Below are positions 5,758-10,524 of a stretch of DNA of 10,524 nucleotides, in pieces. A program made the position numbers and the translations under genes. The notes beneath the pieces are model-generated. The model was not told the DNA's origin. It ran no database searches and worked only from the letters and a program-made list of their open reading frames with translations. The first letter of the stretch is position 1; every line of letters starts with the position of its first letter. This DNA is from Clostridiales bacterium UBA4644 (GTDB lineage: Bacteria; Bacillota; Clostridia; Oscillospirales; Butyricicoccaceae): positions 1-10,524 of the forward strand of contig DHMK01000044.1 of the NCBI GenBank assembly GCA_002405755.1. The letters run 5' to 3'.

Positions 5758-7073
5758 GCGGGGCCGTTGTCGTAGGCGCGGGCCTGGCAGGCTGTGAGGC
5801 CGCCTGGCAGCTGGCCTGCCGGGGCGTTTCGGTGACGCTCCGGGAGATGAAGCCCCAGGAACAGACGCCCGCCCATCATTCGGCGGATTTTGCGGAGCTG
5901 GTGTGCTCCAACTCTCTCCGGGGCGCGGGCCTTTCCACTGCGCCGGGCCTGCTCAAGGAGGAGCTGCGCCGCTGCGGCAGCCTGATCCTGGAGGCGGCAG
6001 ACGCAACGCGCGTCCCTGCCGGCGGTGCGCTGGCGGTAGACCGGGAGGCCTTTTCCGCCTATATCACCCGCAGGATCCGCAGCCATCCCAACATCACCGT
6101 CCTGCCGGGCCGGGTGGATGAGATCCCCGCGGGTCCCTGCATCATCGCCACCGGCCCCCTTACCGACGGCCGTCTGGCGGAAAGCATCGACGCGCTCTTC
6201 GGCGGCGAGCCGCTGCATTTTTACGACGCGGCGGCCCCCATCGTCAGCTTCGACAGCATCGACATGGACCACGCCTATTTCGCCTCCCGCTATGATAAGG
6301 GAACGGCCGACTACATCAACTGCCCCATGGACCGGGAGGAATATCTGGCCTTTGTGGAGCAGCTGAAGACGGCGAAGGAGGCCCCGGTCCACGGCTTTGA
6401 GGACAAGGCCGTCTTTGAGGGCTGTATGCCGGTGGAGGTCATGGCCCGCCGGGGGGAGGACACCCTGCGCTACGGCCCCATGAAGCCTGTGGGACTGAAG
6501 GATCCCCGCACCGGGGCGCGGCCCTATGCAGTGGTGCAGCTGCGGGCGGACAACGCGGAAAAGACCGCCTTTAATATCGTGGGCTTTCAGACCCATCTGA
6601 TGCATCCGGAGCAGAAGCGGGTCTTCGGCATGATCCCCGCCCTGCGCCGGGCGGAATATTTCCGCTACGGCTCCATGCATCGCAACAGCTTTCTCCGTTC
6701 TCCGGGCCGGCTGGACCGCTATTACCGGGTCATCGGCCGGGAGGAGCTTTTCTTCGCCGGGCAGATCACCGGCGTGGAGGGCTATATCGAGAGCACGGCC
6801 TCGGGCCTTTGCTGCGGACTGAATCTGGCCCGGCAGCTGCAGGGGCTGGCTCCCGTGACCTTCCCCCGGGAAACGGCCATAGGCGCGCTTTCGCTGCACA
6901 TCAGCGAAAATCCGGAGCAGCGCTTTGACCCCATGAACATCAATTTCGGCATCATCACGCCGCTGGAGGTGCGCATCCGCGGCAAGCAGGAGCGCTATGC
7001 CGCTGTCTCCGCCCGTGCGCTGGAGACGCTGGAGACGCTGCGTCCGCAAATCGAGGAGGAGAGACAGGCATGA
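5754..7073 (+). CDS. trmFO: Methylenetetrahydrofolate-tRNA-(uracil-5-)-methyltransferase TrmFO
   Basis: TrmFO makes 5-methyluridine at position 54 of the tRNA T-loop, taking carbon from methylene-tetrahydrofolate and electrons through FAD. The 439-residue length is normal for the family. The N-terminal dinucleotide-binding motif VVVGAGLAGCEAAWQL (5-20) holds FAD. AELVCSNSLRG carries C51 and FEGCMPVEVMARRG carries C224, matching the two functional cysteines of B. subtilis TrmFO (C53, C226). FAGQITGVEGYIESTASGL and the folate-site block MNINFGIITPL near the C-terminus are also typical. Translation starts at an ATGA overlap with topA and ends in an ATGA overlap with plsX, so coupling is likely. 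Position after topA is standard in Firmicutes. Confidence 0.96.
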   Translation: MSGAVVVGAGLAGCEAAWQLACRGVSVTLREMKPQEQTPAHHSADFAELVCSNSLRGAGLSTAPGLLKEELRRCGSLILEAADATRVPAGGALAVDREAFSAYITRRIRSHPNITVLPGRVDEIPAGPCIIATGPLTDGRLAESIDALFGGEPLHFYDAAAPIVSFDSIDMDHAYFASRYDKGTADYINCPMDREEYLAFVEQLKTAKEAPVHGFEDKAVFEGCMPVEVMARRGEDTLRYGPMKPVGLKDPRTGARPYAVVQLRADNAEKTAFNIVGFQTHLMHPEQKRVFGMIPALRRAEYFRYGSMHRNSFLRSPGRLDRYYRVIGREELFFAGQITGVEGYIESTASGLCCGLNLARQLQGLAPVTFPRETAIGALSLHISENPEQRFDPMNINFGIITPLEVRIRGKQERYAAVSARALETLETLRPQIEEERQA

Positions 7074-8101
7074 AGATCATTTTAGACGCCATGGGCGGCG
7101 ACAACGCGCCGCAGGCCCCGATGGAGGGCGCCATTCTGGCGGCGGAGCGCTATGGCTGCGACATTATCCTTACGGGCGATGGGACCAGGCTCAATGCGCT
7201 GCTGCAGGGCCGGGGCGCGGGGCATATCACCATCGTCCCCACCACGGAGGTCGTCACCATGGAGGACAAGCCCTCCACGGCCGTCCGGCAGAAAAAGGAT
7301 TCCAGCATGAGCGTTGGCCTTCGGATGCTGGCGGAGGGGCAGGCCGATGCCATGATCTCCGCCGGCTCTACCGGCGCGCTGCTCACCGGGGCAACGCTGG
7401 TGACCAAGCGCATCAAGGGCGTCCGGCGGGCGGCGCTGGGGACGCTGGTGCCCCAGCAGAACGGCGGCAAGGCCATTTTGATGGATTGCGGCGCAAATGC
7501 GGAGTGTACGCCGGAATATCTGGTGCAATTTGCCCTGATGGGCTATCTTTATATGAAATGCCAGCAGGGCGTGGAGCGGCCCCGGGTGGCGCTGATGAAC
7601 AACGGCGCCGAGGAGGGCAAGGGCGATCCTCTGCGGCAGGAGACCTACCGCCTGCTGCGGCAGGCCCACGAGGAGGGCCGTATCTGCTTTGTGGGCAACC
7701 TGGAGGGGCGGGACGTTTTCTCCGGCAGCGCCGAGGTTTTGGTGTGCGACGGCTTTACCGGCAACGTGCTGCTAAAGACCGTGGAGGGGACGGCGGGCTT
7801 TTTGCTGGGGGAGCTGAAGGATATTTTCTATGCAAACGGCCTGTCCAAGCTGGCTGCGCTGGTGCTGAAGCCCGGCCTGAAGCGGCTCCGGAGCAAGCTG
7901 GATTATAAGTCTGTGGGCGGCGCGCCGCTGTTCGGCATCTCCAAGCCGGTGATCAAGGCCCACGGCTCCTCCGACGCCCGGGCCTTCTGCGCGGCCTTTG
8001 AGCAGACGATCCTCTTTTCCCACTGCGGCTTTATCAGCCAGGTGGAGGAGAGCCTCGCGCAGCTTTCCTCCGGAGCGGAAAAAGAAGAAAAAAATCCCTG
8101 A
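7070..8101 (+). CDS. plsX: Phosphate acyltransferase PlsX
   Basis: PlsX converts acyl-ACP and inorganic phosphate to acyl-phosphate, the donor used by PlsY to acylate glycerol-3-phosphate in phospholipid synthesis; it is a peripheral membrane enzyme. The 343-residue product has the family start MKIILDAMGGDNAPQAPMEG, the central DAMISAGSTGALLTGATL, LGTLVPQQNGGKAILMDCGAN, and the C-terminal SVGGAPLFGISKPVIKAHGS. It starts at an ATGA overlap with trmFO, with AGGAGGAGAG upstream. Unlike many Firmicutes loci, fabD and fabG do not follow; acpP comes next, behind its own promoter. No terminator is seen after plsX, so readthrough into acpP is likely. Confidence 0.96.
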   Translation: MKIILDAMGGDNAPQAPMEGAILAAERYGCDIILTGDGTRLNALLQGRGAGHITIVPTTEVVTMEDKPSTAVRQKKDSSMSVGLRMLAEGQADAMISAGSTGALLTGATLVTKRIKGVRRAALGTLVPQQNGGKAILMDCGANAECTPEYLVQFALMGYLYMKCQQGVERPRVALMNNGAEEGKGDPLRQETYRLLRQAHEEGRICFVGNLEGRDVFSGSAEVLVCDGFTGNVLLKTVEGTAGFLLGELKDIFYANGLSKLAALVLKPGLKRLRSKLDYKSVGGAPLFGISKPVIKAHGSSDARAFCAAFEQTILFSHCGFISQVEESLAQLSSGAEKEEKNP

Positions 8102-8107
8102 AACGGC

Positions 8108-8136
8108 TTTACAAGCGGGAATAGCTCTGCTATAAT
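8108..8136 (+). promoter_or_regulatory. Strong promoter of acpP
   Basis: TTTACA (8108-8113), 17 bp, then the perfect -10 TATAAT (8131-8136) with a TG extension (TGCTATAAT). It lies 7 nt after the plsX stop. Transcription should begin near 8143, about 32 nt before acpP. No FapR-like operator is evident. A near-consensus promoter fits the high abundance expected for acyl carrier protein. Confidence 0.85.
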
Positions 8137-8174
8137 CTGCACGAATGAAGCCGATGCTAAGGAGGATTTGCTTT

Positions 8175-8405
8175 ATGGTATTTGAAAAATTGAGAAAGCT
8201 GATGGCCGATCAGTTCAGCATCAGCGAGGATGATATCACCATGGATACCAACTTTGTGGAGGATCTGGATGCGGATTCCATTGATATCATGGAGCTGATG
8301 ATGGCCGTGGAAGAGACCTTCGATGTGGGCGAGGTGGAGGAGACTGCGCTGGAGTCTCTGAAGACCGTTGGCGATGTCGTGGGCTATATTTCCGACCGTC
8401 TGTAA
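8175..8405 (+). CDS. acpP: Acyl carrier protein
   Basis: This 76-residue acidic helical protein carries growing fatty-acyl chains on a 4'-phosphopantetheine arm. The attachment site is S35 in DLDADSIDIMELMMAVEE; the usual DSL appears as DSI, a conservative variant seen in other ACPs. Flanking features are typical: VFEKLRKLMADQF at the start, ISEDDITMDTNFVEDL before the site and LESLKTVGDVVGYISDRL at the end. The ATG at 8175 has a strong TAAGGAGG 9 nt upstream; the in-frame ATG at 8145 lies at the predicted transcription start and would add ten residues unlike any ACP. A strong own promoter and a terminator right behind make this largely an independent unit within the plsX-acpP-rnc cluster. 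Confidence 0.96.
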   Translation: MVFEKLRKLMADQFSISEDDITMDTNFVEDLDADSIDIMELMMAVEETFDVGEVEETALESLKTVGDVVGYISDRL

Positions 8406-8417
8406 GCGCTTCGGCGC

Positions 8418-8442
8418 GCCCTGCGCAAGCGGGGCCTTTTTT
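8418..8442 (+). terminator. Intrinsic terminator after acpP
   Basis: A 7-bp stem GCCCTGC / GCGGGGC with one G-U pair and a GCAA (GNRA) tetraloop is followed by C and six T (8437-8442). A smaller GCGC-TTCG-GCGC hairpin immediately precedes it. Some readthrough presumably feeds rnc, for which no separate promoter is evident. Confidence 0.85.
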
Positions 8443-8453
8443 GCTGTTATTTG

Positions 8454-8483
8454 CCGCGGCCGCTGTCTGAACGGGGGCCGCGG
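8454..8483 (+). promoter_or_regulatory. Long hairpin in the rnc leader
   Basis: CCGCGGCC (8454-8461) pairs perfectly with GGCCGCGG (8476-8483). Inside, after a G-G mismatch, CTGT pairs with ACGG (one G-U pair) around a CTGA loop, giving a helix of about 13 bp. It ends just before the AGAAGGGGGA ribosome site of rnc. There is no U-run, so it is not a terminator. RNase III of E. coli cleaves a hairpin in its own leader to limit its synthesis; a similar role here is an inference. Confidence 0.5.
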
Positions 8484-8497
8484 AGAAGGGGGAAGCT

Positions 8498-9175
8498 ATG
8501 TCTGAGTTTCCACATTTTGATTATACCTTCCATGATCCCGCCCTGCTGCAGAACGCCCTGACCCACAGCTCCTACGCCAACGAGAACCGGGACAGGGGCG
8601 TCCGCAGCAACGAGCGGCTGGAATTTCTGGGCGACAGCGTTTTGGGGCTGATCTGCGCCCGGTATATCTATTCCGAATACAAAAACCTGCCGGAGGGCGA
8701 GCTGACCAAGCTGCGGGCAGCAGTGGTCTGCGAGAGCTCGCTGTATGAGTTTGCCTGCCAGATCGGGCTGGGCCAGCGGCTCTTGCTGGGCCGGGGGGAA
8801 AAGGCCGGCGGCGGCAGCAAGCGCCCCTCTGTTTTGGCAGACGCCGTGGAGGCGGTGCTGGCGGCAGTCTATCTGGACGGCGGCTTCGACGCGGCGGAGG
8901 CCTTTATCCTGGCGTTCATCCGGCAGAAGTCGGAGAGCGTCATCCGCAGCCACGCCACGCTGGACTATAAGACCACCCTGCAGGAGATCGTCCAGAAGAA
9001 CCACGAGGAGGTCCTTTCCTACCGGCTCAAGAGCGAGAGCGGCCCGGACCATGACAAGCTGTTCGTCATGGAGGTGCTGATCAATTCCAATGTGATCGCC
9101 CAGGGCAGCGGCCACAGCAAAAAGATGGCGGAGCAGGCGGCGGCCAAGGCGGCGCTGGAGCTGATGGGAGAATAA
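8498..9175 (+). CDS. rnc: Ribonuclease III
   Basis: RNase III cuts double-stranded RNA, processing rRNA precursors and many mRNAs. The 225-residue protein has an N-terminal endonuclease domain (about 1-150) and a C-terminal double-stranded RNA-binding domain (about 155-224). The signature NERLEFLGDS holds E42 and D46, and LADAVEAVLAAVYLDGG holds D115 and E118; together these match the four metal-binding catalytic acids of the family. The binding domain begins DYKTTLQEIVQKN and ends GSGHSKKMAEQAAAKAAL. The ATG is preceded by AGAAGGGGGA. It follows acpP as in most Firmicutes, but smc and ftsY, which commonly come next, are absent here. A stable hairpin occupies its leader. Confidence 0.96.
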   Translation: MSEFPHFDYTFHDPALLQNALTHSSYANENRDRGVRSNERLEFLGDSVLGLICARYIYSEYKNLPEGELTKLRAAVVCESSLYEFACQIGLGQRLLLGRGEKAGGGSKRPSVLADAVEAVLAAVYLDGGFDAAEAFILAFIRQKSESVIRSHATLDYKTTLQEIVQKNHEEVLSYRLKSESGPDHDKLFVMEVLINSNVIAQGSGHSKKMAEQAAAKAALELMGE

Positions 9176-9203
9176 GGCGCTTTTGGAAAACTGAAAAAAG
9201 CGG

Positions 9204-9232
9204 TTGACATTTGCAAAAAGTTTGGATATACT
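9204..9232 (+). promoter_or_regulatory. Promoter of the T-box/hydrolase/tyrS operon
   Basis: Perfect -35 TTGACA (9204-9209), 17 bp, then TATACT (9227-9232). Transcription should start at about 9239, precisely at the base of T-box Stem I. It lies about 30 bp after rnc, and the T-box operon is therefore a separate unit. Confidence 0.85.
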
Positions 9233-9239
9233 GAGTCCA

Positions 9240-9512
9240 CAGCGATGATGCGGAAGAGTAAGCGAGCCAAAGCCTGCGCAGAGAGCCTCTGGCCGGTGGG
9301 AAGAGGAGAGGAAGGCCCGCCCAATACCCTGCGGAGCTGACGCCCGAACGGCAGAGTTGCCCAGTAGGCGCGTTCCGGGTGCGCCCGTTATCGCGCGGCC
9401 GTGTGTTGGCACGGGTTGAGGCCGCTTCGAAAGGAGCGGCGAATCAGAGGTGGTACCGCGTTTGCATCAGCAAGACGCCCTCTGTCCCATAGCTGGGGCG
9501 GAGGGCTTTTTT
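9240..9512 (+). promoter_or_regulatory. Tyrosine T-box leader (tRNA-sensing riboswitch)
   Basis: A complete T-box leader fills the rnc-hydrolase gap. The Stem I base is CAGC (9240-9243) / GCTG (9336-9339), followed by a GATGAT/GGA kink-turn, helix GCGG/CTGC, and a specifier loop with AGTA (9257-9260) opposite AATACC. The specifier reads TAC (9325-9327), tyrosine, agreeing with tyrS downstream. The apical part shows AGAGAG and a GGTGG loop closed by CCTCT/AGAGG. The T-box AGAGGTGGTACCGCG is at 9446-9460; its UGGU can pair with an ACCA tRNA end, as expected for tRNA-Tyr. The antiterminator pairs CAGAGG (9445-9450) with CCTCTG (9479-9484), plus GCGTTTGC (9458-9465) with GCAAgACGC. CCTCTG is also part of the terminator stem, so the two are exclusive: uncharged tRNA-Tyr allows readthrough. 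Confidence 0.95.
9477..9512 (+). terminator. Regulated terminator of the T-box leader
   Basis: A continuous 13-bp stem (GCCCTC, T-G pair, GTCCCA / TGGGGC, GAGGGC) with a TAGC loop is followed by six T (9507-9512). Its 5' arm shares CCTCTG with the antiterminator. It should form when tRNA-Tyr is charged. Confidence 0.93.
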
Positions 9513-9538
9513 CATCTTGAACAACAGGAGGAGAGAAC

Positions 9539-10180
9539 ATGAGCGCAGTCAAGCTGACCTATCTGGGCCACGCCTGCTTCTGTCTGGAGGCGGAGGGCTA
9601 TCGCACGGTGCTGGATCCTTACCGCGATGGCATGATCCCCGGCCTTCCGCCCCTGCGGGTGGAGGCGGAGGCGGTATTCTGCAGCCATCAGCACGACGAC
9701 CATAATTATCTCCCTGCCGTGACGCTTACCGGCAGGGGGCAGGAGCCGCCCTATACGGTGACGGAGCTGCAGGTCCCCCACGACGATCAGGACGGCCGCC
9801 TGCGGGGCATGAACATCGTCCGTTGCTTTCAGTTTTCAAGCCTGCGGGTGGTCCATCTGGGCGACCTGGGCCGGCTGCTGACGGAGCAGGAGGCCCGGAC
9901 GCTGGCCAGGGCAGACTGTCTTCTGATCCCGGTGGGCGGCTATTATACCATCGACAGCCGCCAGGCAAAGCAGGTCGTAGAGCAACTGGAGCCGCGGATC
10001 ACCATTCCCATGCACTATCGGACGGAGCGCGCCGGCTTTGCGCAGCTCAGCCGGCTGGAGGAATTTACGGGGCAGTTTTCCGCCGTGCGCTTCGGGGGCA
10101 GCAGTCTGCTGCTGGATGCGCAGACGCCCGCCGGCGTGACTGTGCTGACGCCGGAACCCCTGACAAAGGAAATAAATTAA
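9539..10180 (+). CDS. Metallo-beta-lactamase-fold hydrolase (UlaG-like)
   Basis: This 213-residue cytosolic protein belongs to the MBL-fold metal-dependent hydrolases of the UlaG-like/L-ascorbate-lactonase-related group. It opens with KLTYLGHACFCLE, typical of that group. The metal-binding motif is HQHDDH (50-55), with further likely ligands H106 and D109 in VVHLGDLG and H159 in IPMHYRTE. No signal peptide or membrane segment is visible. Substrate is unknown; family members include lactonases, phosphodiesterases and many uncharacterised enzymes, and nothing points to beta-lactam cleavage. AGGAGG lies 7 nt before the ATG. It is the first gene after the tyrosine T-box and 32 nt before tyrS, so its expression should follow tRNA-Tyr charging. 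A role in tyrosine or tRNA metabolism is only a suggestion. Confidence 0.88.
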   Translation: MSAVKLTYLGHACFCLEAEGYRTVLDPYRDGMIPGLPPLRVEAEAVFCSHQHDDHNYLPAVTLTGRGQEPPYTVTELQVPHDDQDGRLRGMNIVRCFQFSSLRVVHLGDLGRLLTEQEARTLARADCLLIPVGGYYTIDSRQAKQVVEQLEPRITIPMHYRTERAGFAQLSRLEEFTGQFSAVRFGGSSLLLDAQTPAGVTVLTPEPLTKEIN

Positions 10181-10212
10181 GCTTTAAATAAGACGAAAGA
10201 GGAGAACCAGAA

Positions 10213-10524
10213 ATGCAGCTTTATGAAGAACTGGTCGCCCGTGGGCTCATCGCCCAGGTGACCAACGAGGAAGAGATCCGCACCATGATCAACGCAGGCA
10301 AGGCCACCTTCTACATCGGCTTTGACTGCACCGCAGACAGCCTGACCGCCGGCCATTTCATGGCGCTGACGCTGATGAAGCGCCTGCAGATGGCAGGCAA
10401 CAAGCCCATCGCCCTCATCGGCGGCGGCACCACCATGATCGGCGACCCCTCGGGCAGAACCGATATGCGCAAGATGCTGACCCGTGAGGACATCGAGCAC
10501 AACGCCGCCTGCTTCAAAAAGCAC
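10213..10524 (+). CDS. tyrS: Tyrosyl-tRNA synthetase, N-terminal part (partial)
   Basis: The first 104 codons are present; the gene runs off the right edge. TyrS activates tyrosine with ATP and charges tRNA-Tyr. The Rossmann-fold start fits class I TyrS: MQLYEELVARGLI, then ATFYIGFDCTADSLTAGH (31-48), with Y34 at the position of the tyrosine-binding Tyr34 of Geobacillus TyrS, and KPIALIGGGTTMIGDPSGR (64-82). The HIGH signature reads TAGH: its first histidine is T45, the second H48 is kept. The KMSKS motif and tRNA-binding domain lie beyond the window. GAGGAGAA precedes the ATG. A T-box with a tyrosine specifier upstream of the operon supports the assignment independently. Confidence 0.95.
   Translation, partial: MQLYEELVARGLIAQVTNEEEIRTMINAGKATFYIGFDCTADSLTAGHFMALTLMKRLQMAGNKPIALIGGGTTMIGDPSGRTDMRKMLTREDIEHNAACFKKH

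Noticed and set aside
5463..7049. A 528-codon open frame on the minus strand opposite the topA tail and trmFO.
   Set aside because: It is antisense to well-supported genes; its Phe/Ala-rich stretch is only the reverse reading of the Lys/Ala tail repeats.
8145..8174. An upstream in-frame ATG that would extend acyl carrier protein by ten residues.
   Set aside because: It sits at the predicted transcription start without a ribosome site, whereas 8175 follows TAAGGAGG and gives the standard ACP start.
9178..9202. Hairpin CGCTTTT / AAAAGCG after rnc, considered as the rnc terminator.
   Set aside because: No T-run follows, the stem is mostly A-T, and it runs into the -35 box of the next promoter.

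Overview
The window looks like chromosomal core-genome DNA from a GC-rich member of the Firmicutes, probably a Clostridia/Oscillospiraceae-type organism. This is inferred from the FeoA-FeoA-FeoB iron locus, folate-dependent TrmFO, the dprA-topA-trmFO order, a complete tyrosine T-box leader, AGGAGG-type ribosome binding sites and sigma-A promoters with TGn extensions. No phage, transposon, CRISPR, rRNA or tRNA gene is visible.

Region 1 (1-1410) is a ferrous-iron locus. On the minus strand lie two small FeoA proteins and the N-terminal G domain of FeoB, which runs off the left edge. They are read from a strong promoter (901-929) with a perfect 6-4-6 palindrome (877-892) just after the likely transcription start. 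A related 18-bp palindrome (285-302) sits directly before feoB. Divergently, on the plus strand, lies a compact DtxR/MntR-family metal-dependent repressor, the obvious candidate reader of these sites.

Region 2 (1417-8101) is a tightly packed plus-strand operon starting from a good promoter at 1449-1477: a SpoU/TrmH-family RNA 2'-O-methyltransferase, dprA (ssDNA/RecA loader), topA (topoisomerase I with three zinc ribbons and a Lys/Ala repeat tail), trmFO (tRNA m5U54) and plsX (phospholipid synthesis). Three of the four junctions are ATGA stop/start overlaps, so translation is probably coupled.

Region 3 (8108-9175) holds acpP behind its own near-consensus promoter and followed by a strong intrinsic terminator, then rnc (RNase III), whose leader contains a long hairpin. 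PlsX makes acyl-phosphate from acyl-ACP, so plsX beside acpP is a functional pairing.

Region 4 (9204-10524) is a tRNA-Tyr-sensing unit: a promoter, a complete T-box leader with a UAC specifier and mutually exclusive antiterminator and terminator helices, then a metallo-beta-lactamase-fold hydrolase and the start of tyrS, which runs off the right edge. The hydrolase between leader and tyrS is the most unusual arrangement.

I see no clear evidence of a wholly new multi-gene system. The most interesting points are the duplicated operator in the feo locus, the mixed metal-ligand set of its regulator, the T-box-controlled hydrolase, and the hairpin in front of rnc.
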